Positions 20,152 through 32,311 of a DNA stretch of 64,000 nt are shown in pieces (the first letter of the stretch is position 1; each line of letters starts with the position of its first letter). This stretch comes from Sorghum bicolor (Eukaryota; Streptophyta; Magnoliopsida; Poales; Poaceae): NCBI RefSeq assembly GCF_000003195.3, contig NC_012877.2, positions 17,353,344-17,417,343 of the forward strand, read 5' to 3'. The translations under genes were made by a program, and so were the position numbers. The notes under the pieces are model-generated. The model searched no databases, was not told the origin of the DNA, and saw only the letters and a program-made list of their open reading frames with translations.

Positions 20152-21662
20152 TGAAAGCATCTAGACCCCTAATGAGTTTCAGTGATTAATGACAATGTTG
20201 ATTACTATGACTAACATGTGTTTTGCAGCGGCAAAATCATTTGAGTTAGGACATGGTAATGGTGATCGATGGACTAAGTCATTCATGCCTACTTAATGGT
20301 GGAATCGTTTCGGTTTTCAAAGGATTGTTGGACATCATCAAGATTAGACAAGGTCTAAGTGCCATATGGAGTTGAAGGGCACTTAGAGTAGTTTAGGACT
20401 TTATTTTTCCTTTAACCGTACTATTAAGGGAGGCATTGAACGGGTAGCTTGACCTACACGAGGCTTTAGGTTTAGGTGTGGTGCACACTTGATAAATCTA
20501 ACACTAGGCAGCTCTAAGAAAGTCCTTAGATCAAGAGAATCAAACTTTGTTTTGGAAAGTTCACGATTCGATGAAGTGTTGATTGTTTAGGAGCACCAGA
20601 TGCTGACACCGAACGCCACAGTGTCACTGTTGGCACGTCTGGTGTATGCTGGAGTTGAGACAGTGCGTCGAGTGCCTAGGGTTAGGCACCGGACACATGC
20701 ACCGGACCCTACGGGGTGTGTCCGGTCCCTTACCCAGCGACGGTTGCAAAATTGTTTCTCACCGGACGAGACCTGAGTGAGACACCAGACAATCGAAGGA
20801 GCGTTCAATGTGAGAAAGTTTTGCAAGTACAACTAGCCGCTACAGTTGCACGGGACACTCTTTGGAGTGCGTCCGGTGCAACATCAAGCGCGTCCGGTGC
20901 ACTCGTTTTCTGTGGAATTGGAGTGGCCGGCCCTTGGACTTGATGGGAAGTATTTATACTCCTCCACCTCGTCCAAGAGAGGTCTCTTGCCCATTTATTC
21001 AGTTGAGAAACACCTTATGGTCTAAGAGAGAAGCAAGAGCCTAGAGAGGATTGAGAATTGAGTGATTTCTTGAGAGAATCCTTCTCTAGTGAGTTCTAAG
21101 AGTTCAAGTATGCATCCACCACTCTCTAGTGCCTTGTTTGGGTCAAGTGAGAGTTCTTTGCTTGTTACTCTTGGTGATCGCCATCACCTAGACGGTTCGT
21201 TGGTGATTGGAGGCACGAAGATCACCCGGAGGTCTTGTGGGTGGCTCGTGTCAAGCTTGTGAGCGGTTGTGGACGATTCACCGCGACGGAGTGTCAAATA
21301 ATCTACCCGTAGAGAGCACTTGGTCCTTGCGCGGACCAAGGGGGAGCAAGGCCCTTGCGCGGGTGCTCCAACGAGGACTAGTGGAGAGTGGCGACTCTCC
21401 AATACCTTGGCAAAACATCACCGCATTCCTCTTCCTCTCATCCTTTACATTCTAGCATTTACTTTGAGCACTTTACATTTTTAGAATTGTCATGCTAGAA
21501 TAAGATTGGAACTAGGTTGCAAAACTTTTATCCGGTAGCTCTCTAGAACACACTTAGACAACGGTTGAATTGAGACTTATAGGTTACTTAAATTTTTTAG
21601 AGAAGCCCAATTCCTCCCCCACCACACCCCCCCCCCCCATCTTGGGAATCTTAATCCTTTCA
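20152..21662 (+). repeat. Sirevirus-type solo LTR 1
   Basis: 1,511 bp, TGAAAGCATC...AATCCTTTCA, flanked by a perfect CATGG duplication (20147-20151 and 21663-21667). No internal domain is present. Repeats of CACCGGAC/GTCCGGTG lie at 20600-20890, a feature known from Sirevirus (Ty1/copia) LTRs of maize and sorghum. TATA-like TATTTATA is near 20950. It resembles solo LTRs 2 and 3, for example in the shared phrase around the ACTCTTGGTG...CACCTAGACGG region. A long C run is at about 21624-21638. Confidence 0.85.
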
Positions 21663-21667
21663 CATGG

Positions 21668-22564
21668 TACTTGTTATCATAAATATTAATATATTTTAGT
21701 CTAACTTAATGTTCTTTGACTTTTTTTAAAAAAAAAAACAAGAAATATATTCTTTTAGGAACGGAGTGAATACACCTGTCTACCAAAGGTCCATAGATAT
21801 GAGGGCACCTTGTTAGAGATGGACTTCAACAAATCCTTAAAGGTTGGGGGAAAGGAATAAATTTAATTTAATGGAATTTCGCCAATACAATCCTACCCTC
21901 CAAGTAGATCCAATTGAATGAGTAAATGAATATCAACAGATTTTCTATGTTCAGATCAGGGCGTCAGGCTAAGCCATGTAAAGATATCATCGACATTTGA
22001 CTTCGGAGGCATAAAAAATAGAGCCATTACTTTCAGTCTAGATAAAAAAACTCAAAGAACTTCGAGAGCTGAGAACGCCATCATATATGGTGTGGGGCAA
22101 AAGAACCAACATCCACAGAGGCCAGAATGAAGAGATGCATCGAGGAATGCAGAAACTGAGATCCAGGCCGCGTGCATACGAGTATACGACCATCATTTTC
22201 ACAAGCAGCCACGTGCGTTGCAAGTAAATAGGCTATCAGCACAACTTTTGTAGTCTTTCACACTTTGGACAAACCGCAATGGACCTCACGACAAGCAGAA
22301 AATTTCCACAACAGAGAAGGGGAAGAAAAGACTTTACAAAAGAATAGCTCGCAGTGCATTCTGTCACCTAAAACACAGCAAATGCACCTTTGCAAAATAA
22401 TCTAGCGGAAGATCCACTGTGTTGAACTCCATCGTTGCTGACAACGGGTTAACCAAGCAGGTAGGCGTGCTTCAAGTTGCATGTAACATGAAACCAGCAT
22501 GCATCGATTTTTGTCCCACACAATATCCGAAATCTCCTTCGATCTTGGATGTGACTTGAGTTAC
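21668..22564. other. 3' flank of the host gene
   Basis: AT-rich intergenic DNA downstream of the minus-strand gene that ends at 22565. It should contain that gene's 3' UTR and polyadenylation site. AATAAA-like and T-rich stretches are present but no single site stands out. No ORF of interest was found. Confidence 0.5.
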
Positions 22565-25500
22565 TTACATGATTATACAGTTGCACTTGGACTCCAGCTT
22601 TGGAGGTTTCATATTATCGGAATTCCTTGCAATACCTGATGCAGAACATACAGGGGGGGAGTCTTTCGCAACAGCATCTTTCTCTGCAGTTTCCGTTGTA
22701 GTTGTTTCACCTTCCAATCTTTTCCTTTTGACCTTACGATTTGGAGTTCGTCTGTGAGGCAGCTTTGGCAAACTCTCTTCCTTAGGAAAAGATCCTCCAA
22801 CTATTGTAACAGTTGGGCGAATAGAGTCGACAAACTCTGATTCCTTCTTGTTTTCCAATGCAATAGTCGCAGCCTTGTATGCAAGGTCGTGGACAATAGA
22901 ACTACAGAAGAGAATTGTATCAGCAGCTTCTTCCAATGTGAAGCATCTCTGGATTTGTTTCCTTGATCCTGCTACTTCCGCACAAAATTCTTCTACAATT
23001 CAGAGAAAAATACTGTGTCAAATACTTACATATTATTTTTTTAAGAGCAGCAGGAAGGGTATTGCAAATAAGTATCAAATACTGCTTAATCATAGAATCA
23101 TAGGCATGTTTGGTTGCATATCCCGGGTGGCCTGACCAAATATTGGCAGTGGCCAAAGCTGGACACTGCAAAATTTTGGTAAAAAATGATATGTTCGTTT
23201 CTTCATAAAGATTTAAGGCTAATTAACACTAATTTAATGGACAAATCAGACTTATAGGGGGGGGGGGCGCTGGAGCCCACCCAGCCCTCCCTTTGGATCC
23301 GCCCCTGTTCATGGCCAAGCCAAAGTAGCCTAATTTTCCTGTCAAACCAAGAACATGACATGACATGTGGGGCTTAGTCCTATATGTCATAAGTATTTTT
23401 TAATCAAAGATAGGGAAAATATGTTTTATTTTATCAGATTAATTATAAGGAATACAATACAAAATACTTCAAATAGATTTGCAATTAGATACTTGGTTTA
23501 GCAAATATTGTGATCTGAACATTGATAATGCAGCAATCAACGAATTTTTTTGGAAACAGCAGCCAGCTGACACTTCAGTTTGTGCTTAACCGTGTTGCCA
23601 AGCCAAAATGTGGCACAAAAATCAGCTGCCCTGGAATCTTCTACGGTTGCTGCTTACTCTACACGGCGTGGCCATAATTTCCTTGGCTCGGACAAACTGG
23701 ACCCCAAACCAATTTTTTTTAGGGATGCTTGGATGTGTTGTAACTCTCTTCTTTTAATGCAATGATACGCAACTCTCCTGCGTGTTCAAGAAAAAAAAAA
23801 CAAATGCTACCCAGATAACCTAGGCAACGACAAAATTTAGCTCGGCACTAAAGGACATGAACCAAACAGACCCATGTCTACCCTGGATTTTCTTTTATTT
23901 GGTCCAAAGACTAAATCATGTCCACAAAAGATCTGTTATATACATATAACAGCTAATTCCGGACCAGAAAAACTATGTACCAGACAAGACAAATAGAGGA
24001 CCAATGCATGACTCAAGCAACATATATACATGAGCTTTGAGAAAGGCACAACTCATAACTCTTGGAGGTGAAAAAAAGAACACAGAAATCAGTACCATCA
24101 TTGGGAAGTTTCCTTGTGTCAGCTTCTTGTCCAGAAATCAACACGTCCTCCTCAGAGATGGCAGACATGCAACAATCATCAAATCTGTTTTCCTCAGCTG
24201 AACCCTGAACTATTTCGGACTGCATTTGAATATCATCAAAGTTGTTCTCATCACTTGAATGTTCTGGAGCACTACCTTTATTCCACTGACTGATGGCGTA
24301 AGTATCCTCTTCAGTTTCAGGCATGCAACTTTCCTCTGGGCCTGATGACTCTCGGGTATCACTTGGCATTTCAGTATCTAAAGAATACATATTTGTACTG
24401 GTATGATCCATGTCAGCCATTCTGCTGGCACTATGAGTCTCAACTGTTGTATCTCCTACCTCACTTAAATAGCTCTGGATTTTCAAGTCAGAGGGACTGG
24501 CATCATCAGCAATAACCTGTGAAGAAGACGAACATTCCATAGCACTTGGCAAAGCATCCTTATAAAAAGCATCATTTTCTTCAGAAGAGATCAATGTTCT
24601 TGAAGTGCTGCTTTCCAAAGTGTCAATTGGGAAACAGGAACCTCCTACCGCATCACTCTGAGGGCAAAGTGAAGCTGAAGAGCTACAAATTGACATATCT
24701 GACACAGAAGCAATGCTTTGCCGACTCATAGTACTGCTTATCTGAGACTTCTCAAAGTCACCCCTCTTACCACTCCTAAGGCGCTCAAAACATATGGTTG
24801 ATTGCCTCGAAGACCCAAGATCACTGGAAGAAGCAGCTGAAGAGCTGTCCAGTCCAAAGCTACGCTTCATCATACTGACACCATCTCTTGCATAATAGGG
24901 TTCTGAACAGAGAATACTTGTAGCAGCCAGGGCCCTCCCTTCTACAACAGGCCATTTATTGCTGTTTGACTTAGGGACTAACAGTACTGATATCCCAGTA
25001 CCCTCAGTTTCAAGTTTAGGGTTTTGATATATAATTGATCCCAGTTGAGGAGAATTGTCACTGGTCACAGTTTCAGAGACAGTTTCATTACATTGGGAAG
25101 ATCCATAATTATGGTTATCCATTTGGTCTCTGATGAAAAGGTCATTCCCCACAGATGTTGGTTCCATTTGTTCACATTCAGTCACACTAGATCGATGAAA
25201 GGAAATATCGTTTGTATTTCCTAATGAGTCCCCAGCATGTTTCTTTCTATGCTCTGTGTCTATCTTTTCCTCCTGCCCCAGTAGCATTTCCTGAGGTGTG
25301 TGCCCCATTGAGTGAATTGGAGGGGCCTGATCCAGGCAATCAGTGTAAGATTCACTGTTCACTAGTTGATTATCAAGAGATACTTCTTTGCTATAGGCTA
25401 TACAATCTGTGGGTATGGGAGGATCAGATGCGATGCAAGGTTTCAATTTTGCAGTTTTATCATATTGCTGGTTTTCTTCTCCTACAGTTTGTACAATAGG

Positions 25501-28500
25501 ACCGGTGAAGATATTCCCAACCTTTGAAGCACATACATCACAATAGACACCATCTTTATCCACATCCATCGCATCAAAAAACTTCCCACATCTAGAGCAA
25601 GTAGCAATTTTACTATTGCCAACCTGAGAACTATCAGTAGAATGGCATAAGGACTGATTAGGTCTTCTGCTTCCTTCCAAGTCCTGTCTGCCACTTACCA
25701 GATGTTTTACTATGACCAGTGAATTATTTGTAGATTCCGTGCTCTTGTAATGAATGTCTTCTTCATTTGGTTCATCCAATTTATCAAACATAAATATATC
25801 CTCATGACCCCGAGAACTATCATTTTCTTCCCATTCACCAACCAAATCACGTTGCTCTTGGCTGCCAGGTATATAAGAGCCAAAAGTTGCACCATGGTAA
25901 AAGCTTGCATTGCTGCTAGTTGTCAAAGAGGAATTGTGTGAGAACGTAGGTTTGTGCACATCATTTCCATTCCCAGCACCAAATGTGCTGGCAGGGGCAC
26001 CTGATAGAAGTGGTCGGAACCTATCTTGTGGAGCTTTGCGGTGATCCTGGGAAGAAAGACTATCATATCTTAGTTTCATGTTTCGGCTTTAGAAAATCTA
26101 CAATAACAGAAATATGGTCTTCATTCAATGAAAAAGTACGCCCACAACATTGTTCAAATAAAACTATACAAAAATGGACTATATGAAAATAGTTCTCAGT
26201 AGCAGTAGTAGCAGTAAGAAATGAATCATTTGCATAAGGTGCCAACTACCAAGTACCTTGAGTAGAAAAAATGCACCAATTGACCAAGATCAACACGAGA
26301 AAACTAATGTATGCAAGTGTCAGAATCTACCAAATCAACTGCTAATTACAATACAAGAGATGCTTGCAAGACATGAAAAAATATTCTATTATTATAACAT
26401 AAGCAGAGAAATGCTTACCATCAACCAAAGTGCAGAGTCAAATGATCGCTTCGGGGCAGAACTAGGTGTGAAATTTTTGGATGGATTCTTTGATGATGCA
26501 ATGGTTCTGGTTTTCATCACAACCAAGCTCTTTTTCACAGCTGGGCTACTGGAGTAGCTAATTGGTACAGACTGCATAGAATCCAGATCATCCTCACCAG
26601 ATGATGTTGCGGAAGCTTTGCTGTAAGAGCTCATTCGGTCCCGTTCAATGCTGTGAGATGAACTGGCTCTTCTAGGTGGAGTGGGAGACATTGACTGTCT
26701 TCTACCTCTTGAACCCTTTTCTAGTCCACTAAAAGATGAAGGCGATCCACCCCTTGACCGGCATACTGGACGATCAGTTAGAGATGTGCGAAGGTTTGAA
26801 GGTGCATCGAAAGGGAAACCAGGAACATTTGATTGCCATCCATGCAGCTTTGGTGAAGAAGATCTATGATTAGGTTTCACTGGTGAAGCTCCTCTTGTTC
26901 CATTCAAAGTTGGACCACTTGAACCAGTACTCATCCTTCTTGAGACAGGACTTGGAGACCTTCGAGGAGGTGTTAATGTCTTAGCAATGGGAGGGGTTGA
27001 CGATCTTCGTGATGGCGTTTGTGATTGAACAGCAAGTGGTGGGCTAGAGCGAGAAGCTGAACTAGATGATCTTGTCCTTCCCATAGAGCGTGGCGATGGG
27101 CTAAGCCTACTTGGGCTTGCACTGCTTCTACTAGCTCTTTGGCTATTATCCATCTGTGTACAAATACAACACAATAGATTTGATATGTAATGGATGCAAC
27201 CTAATATAGTTCTTGGAATAAACCCCTTTAGACATAAGCACTCACCGTGGATGATCTTGAAATTTGTATAGGCTTGCTCTGAGCTCTGCCCCTAGAAACC
27301 AGAGTGATGGATTGGTTTTCTTCGTCATCCAAAGATCGAAAAAGTGGAGTTTCTGGAGGAGTTAATAACCTGGTAATTGGAAATTTAAGGGAGGTCAAGT
27401 CATTACCCTGCACCAAGATATAAAACACTTACATAGAAGTGCAAGCATAGGAAGTATTATTAAGTTCAGAACCACCAATTACATTTTTTTTCTGTAAGAT
27501 AAATCAAATAGCCATTTAGACATAGAGTTATGCTACTAATTCTTCTAAGCAATGATCCTCCAATAACATGAGTGAATTAATGGTTAGCATCATACATTCA
27601 TACTTACCCATACGTACAACAAAAGTAGCTAGTAGGTCACCGTTCATTTTTAACATTCTTCAAACATAAAAGGTGCATTTGGCATTTTTTCAATGATATT
27701 CCATGTTTTAAGCGATGAAAATATTCTAGCTGTTATGAACTAATTAATACAGGTCAGAAGCTTACGAAAGGGTTATTGGCTAACTCATACTATCATAATA
27801 TGGAATCGCTTCATATCAAGATTGAACAGCATTAAAAATCCCAGTCTTAACTGGCAGTCATCAAGAGTGCTTAGTGATAAGAAATAGAAATACAAGTTTT
27901 TTTTTGCAGGCAAAACAGAAATACAAGTTAAATGTGAATATTTTTATACATATTTGAAGATTCGCCGCTGTTCCTTTCAATGTAAAATAGGATTGAAACA
28001 GGACTACAGAATAATCAGGTGAGCTCTTTTTTAACGAAACAACGACCTTACAAGTTGTGGCCGAAATTCAGACGAAAATCTACACAGAATTACCATATTT
28101 ATAAGAACTGACCATGCAACATGCCAAACAAGTTAAACAAAAACAGGCACCACTCATGAAGGAAACCAGAACTCAATCCATAATATTTAAATATCAACAA
28201 GGCAAACGTTACATTATAATGTACGATGCAAGGTAGATGGTTCATAAGGTAAGCAGGCAACTATCTACCATTTCAAACAAGACATATAAAAAGTACAATC
28301 AAGTTTGCATACCACTCATAATCGTTTTTATCGCCGTCCGCATTAAGCAAATCATGGCTTTCTCCATGGGCAGGAATGTTAACACCAAGTTTTACTTCCG
28401 GGAAATAGCTCAATTTTGCTGATATAGGAAAGAAATAACTTAAAAGTGGTAAGTAACAAAAACAAATAACACTAATGGGACTGTATGAAGAGGGAGAAGA

Positions 28501-28712
28501 TGAAATTTACAAGCATTACCGATTGAGTCATCAAAATCCTCCGAAGGTTCCAGTAAGAAGTTCTCCGTCTCAACTTTCTGCATATCAGAGAACAAAGCGA
28601 GTTCATCATCCTTTGATTTCGCAGGAAGCACATTTCCGAAACTGTTGGTCCTCTTGTGATAAGTCTCCCGTGCAGGAGACCTTGATCTCCTCGGTGAGGG
28701 TGACGGTGGCAT
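22565..28712 (-). CDS. Ser/Pro-rich plant protein with a CX2C zinc pair and C-terminal CaaX box
   Basis: The model on the minus strand has coding exons 28712-28520, 28418-28313, 27369-27246, 27153-26419, 26046-24096 and 22992-22565. It encodes 1178 aa. All introns are GT..AG and the frame holds through each join. The start MPPSPSPRRSRSP is the first ATG after an upstream in-frame stop. Conserved-looking blocks are DELALFSDMQ, ENFLLEPSEDFDDSIAKL, LLNADGDKNDYEW, LLTPPETPLFRSLDDEE and RGRAQSKPIQISRSST. A ~245-aa Ser/Pro/Arg-rich exon follows. The long exon carries CX2C-X15-CX2C at about residues 536-558, a possible zinc ribbon. The C-terminus is basic (RKVKRKR) and ends in CIIM. The layout recalls the large plant mucin/proline-rich family that includes Arabidopsis AT1G27850; that assignment is from memory. 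Molecular function is unknown. Local neighbours are transposons only, so context gives no clue. Confidence 0.85.
22993..24095 (-). other. Large last intron of the host gene, with transposon debris
   Basis: 1,103 bp with a G10 run at about 23258. It may contain a decayed TIR element: CATGTTTGGTTGCAT near 23104 faces ATGAACCAAACAGACC near 23858-23873. A LINE 3' end lies inside it. Splice sites at both ends are intact. Confidence 0.5.
23690..23801 (+). mobile_element. 3' end of an L1-type LINE with poly(A) tail, in an intron
   Basis: TAATGCAATGATACGCAACT at about 23755-23774 is followed by CTCTCCTGCGTGTTCAAG and A10 at 23791-23800. This is the 3' terminus typical of plant L1 elements. Only the last ~110 bp are recognisable, consistent with strong 5' truncation. 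Confidence 0.55.
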
Positions 28713-30830
28713 TTTTCGTGGCCTCTTAAGCCTGGTACCCTTCTTTCAGAGACAGTAGAATGCAGTCAAATTCCATCCAGAACAGATGGAACATATATCA
28801 TGGCCTACAATATATGGTAGTGTTAATAAAGAACTGAACAGGTCCAAACTGCACCAACTTATCATAACTTTTAAATGTGTGAAAAACAAAGGATAAGGTA
28901 CGAAAATGGCAAACACATGAAAAGAAATACAGCATCACTCTCATCATGCATTACACAAAAATAACAAATTCAGCGTGCCACCATCAGATAGCCCACCCAA
29001 TTGCATCCACAGAGCAATCATACCAAAACATTTGTAGAAACTAATAAAACAAAATAAATCAACGAGGCACACAAAGTTGAAGCTACCATTATTTCTACCA
29101 CTTGAAGTACGGAAACTGCCAAATCCATCACATCTGAATGAAAACACGTACCAACTAGCTGAATTTGCTAACGCAATGAGTTCCTGGCATCTGAATTTGC
29201 TATTTTACAATCCACTGCACATCTTATTGCATTGCATCAAATGAATATTGCATAAAAAAGCCAAATAGTAAGTCTTCTTTTCGGATAAGTCAGCATGGTA
29301 ACAAATCGAAATTAGACCTAGCGGCAAATTGGACACCACAAATTGAGCCCAAACTTGACCTTGCAACATCTCTATTTGCCACCCCAAAGATAAATTTGCA
29401 TCAGTTACATCACAAAATACAGCTCCCCAGTAGCAAAGCAACAAAAGAGGTGCAGAACTGAAGCAACAACAAAGAGTAAAAGAAAGAACACATGAGATTG
29501 GTGGCGATTGAGCAACCAATTTCTACATATCAAAACTTGTACCAAGAACCGGGCAATGATTGGGCCACATCGCCCATAGTTCTCTGGCCATCTGAAGCTT
29601 ACCAGTGTGAAATCGAGCTGTCCATCCAATGCTAAGGCTTCCTCATTTAAGATGGAAGCTGAGGTACTTCAAGATACTTACTAGATTGTTTTTACCATTA
29701 ACGCAAACATGATAGATGAACTTATTCACTTGAGAGAGAACATGGTATCACATTATAACACTAGATATCGCTCATTGGTGCTACTCACCACGCTTGAATT
29801 CTACGGCCGGTGACCTGAGATCTAAGAGGAACTGCACACTGCGGCGCTTGGTGGCAGGCTGGCAGCTAGGGCTTAGGCCCGGAAGGTTATCATAGCATCA
29901 GGGAGCTTATGCAGTCAAGGTTCATGGTCTCACAGTGGCCTGACTCAGGAAGAAAATGCACCAAATACATTATTCCAAGCCTAAGAAAATACAGTGGCCC
30001 AGATGACCAATTTTAGCGGATTAGTCATCGCTGGCAGCAGCAAAGAGGGCAACCAGCAGATAAGTGGGCTGAAGGCGTGACGCCTGTGTTTCTAGTTCAA
30101 AACCGAATCTAGACACCAGAGCAAGACAACACGCGCTCAATTCTACCAGTTTCCCAAGGAACACCAGCAAGCAACGTGCTCCCAGAGCCATAAACTAGCA
30201 AATCCTGAGCCAAAAAGTTGTTTCGAAAACTGAGAGCAACGAATTGGACCCAGAAGCTAGCAGCACACGAATACCAACCCCCAAAAAGTCATCCAAAATG
30301 GCGCTAATTTGGCGAAGACCCAAATCCCATGCTCCACATTTCCCGTCCCAGGCCACCCACACAAAATTAACAACAAAATCATTCACCTCATTATAAAACG
30401 AAAAACAGGAAGGAGCTCGGGAAGCCGCATTCCACCTCATTAGAATGAAAAACAAGCCACCCACCCGCATTCCACTGCCGCCTTCGATTACCGGCACCCT
30501 CCGTCCGCCGGCAGTGCGCTCCACCAGCCGCGCCGGCCCCTGCGACCCCCCGATCTCCAGCCGCGGGCGCGAGCCCCGAGGCAGATCCGGCTTCGGACCC
30601 GAGCGTGGTGGGGGGGCTCCCAGCCGTGTCGCGGGCGCGCTCCTCTCCTCCGCTTCCGCACTCGCGCTCGACCTCGGCCTCCGGGGCTCGACGCGTCGCG
30701 CGCGCCTGGGGCGTTGCCACGGGTAGAAGCAAAGGAGCTCGGTTGCCTTGCTGCCTGCGCGCGTCGTGCGTGCGCTTCGCTGGAGGAGCAGAGCAGAGAG
30801 AGGGGAGGCGGTGGACTGGGGAAGAAGTGG
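28713..30830 (-). promoter_or_regulatory. Probable 5' UTR, leader intron and promoter of the host gene
   Basis: Between the start codon and about 30440 the DNA is AT-rich and intron-like. A TACCAG acceptor lies just upstream of the ATG (about 28733). 30440-30830 is abruptly GC- and CpG-rich with C/T-rich tracts, as expected of a plant 5' UTR exon and core promoter. The exact donor and transcription start could not be fixed. Open frames across 30195-30732 are GC-driven and not believable proteins. Confidence 0.5.
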
Positions 30831-31257
30831 CTTTTGTTTTTTCTATTTTCGTTGGCGTTATTTCCTTTTTGGTTTATTTGGAGATAAAAAAGGAGAAAGA
30901 TGATTAGTTGAGGATTAGGGGTGAGGTGGCATGGTATAGTGCGGCGCGGGCAGGCGTTTAAATTACGGTTTTGTCCCTAGAAGGGATTTACAATTACAAT
31001 GTGGCTGGCTGGGTTCCCTCACTTTCTGTTTGGCTGGACGGCCAGGAAATTTGGCATAGCCAGTATTATTAATTAATTCATGTGAAGAAATACCTTTGGA
31101 TTTTCTTTTTGTATAAGATTGCTTTTCTAAAAGAAAAAATTAATCCTACTTTTACACTAGCTCCGTAGCTTAACGAGACAAGTCAGGCAGGTTTTTTGTT
31201 TTATTTCTTTTAAATTTTGCTATCAAGCCGAGCGACGCTAAATTAATAAGCTGATGG
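30831..31257. other. Upstream intergenic DNA
   Basis: AT-rich sequence upstream of the host gene. Nothing recognisable was found. Confidence 0.4.
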
Positions 31258-31500
31258 TCCCTCTATCCACAAAAGAATGCACCTATAAGAGTTGTGTCAG
31301 TTAAATTAGTTTAAATTTAACCAAATTTATAATGAAAAATAGTAATATTTATATCTTTAATAAAATTTATTGTCATAATTAATCTAAAATACTTATTTTT
31401 ATAACATGAATTTAGTATTTTTTTAATAACTTTAGTCCAAATTTAAACTGTTTAACTTTCCAAAAAATGATAATTATATTCTTTTTTTGGACGCAGGGAG
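31258..31500. mobile_element. Stowaway-like MITE
   Basis: TIRs TCCCTCTATCC...AAAAGAATG and, reversed, CATTCTTTTTTTGGACGCAGGGAG, with TA after the right end. About 243 bp, AT-rich, no coding. Confidence 0.65.
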
Positions 31501-31639
31501 TATAAGAGCCAAACCAAACTTGGTTATTGAGTCGGCTTAGGCGAGTATGTTATATGTACATAGGTCTTGATTGGTTGATGCCCTAGAAAATTTAATCTGC
31601 GCTTGATGATAACATCTAACCACAAACAAGAAATTTAGA

Positions 31640-32311
31640 TACATGGGATTGTTGTCTGAACTAGGCAACTATTTTAGGGTCTAGCCACAATGAAAGTGGC
31701 AAGATATGGCTTAGCATATGTTTCATTAAGAGAAAGAGAATTACACCACTATGAGAAAGTCAGTAAGCGACCTAAAACAAACCAGAGTAGCAAGAAAAAA
31801 GAAACAACGAGAAAGTGACCCTTAGCACTAAAACCTGCCAGGTTTTGCTTATGAGAAAAAAGAGTTGCCTATAGGAGACAACCGTGGTGGCAAAACATCA
31901 TTTAGAGAAGAAGAGACGAACATTCAGCAATATCGAAGGCAAAGCATCTGCCAGACAAGATCAAAGCAACCTCGACAGCAAAGCATTTGTAGGTGGAGGG
32001 GCCAACACACTTTCAGTAGCAAAGCATCCACTAGAGAAGAGACCAAAGTGACATCAATAGCAAACCATCCGCTAGAGCTAATCCAACGGCGGCCAAACAT
32101 TCGCTAAGGAAGGAACAGTAGAGGAAAGTATCCTCCACAGAACCCAAACAACGGCGATGCATGACAAACCACTCCGAAGAAGTACATAATAAGGCATACA
32201 CATACAGGCATAGTAAAGAGCATATTCGACAGTAGAAGCAAAAAGAACGAGTGGAGACACGATGACATGAGTACTTCAACGATACCTTCAAGGAGAGTGA
32301 CATGCACGGAT
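31640..32311. repeat. Unidentified repeat with an imperfect ~41-bp tandem motif
   Basis: The motif (G)CAAAGCATCCGCTAGA recurs at about 31891, 31940, 31979, 32020, 32061 and 32094, mostly 40-50 bp apart. The CACTA element interrupts this sequence; the other half resumes at 39644. The whole looks like noncoding retroelement DNA, but no family was recognised. Confidence 0.5.

Noticed and set aside
30195..30732. Overlapping open frames on both strands upstream of the host gene
   Set aside because: GC-rich 5' UTR/promoter composition; low-complexity products, no conserved motif and no fit with the spliced gene model.
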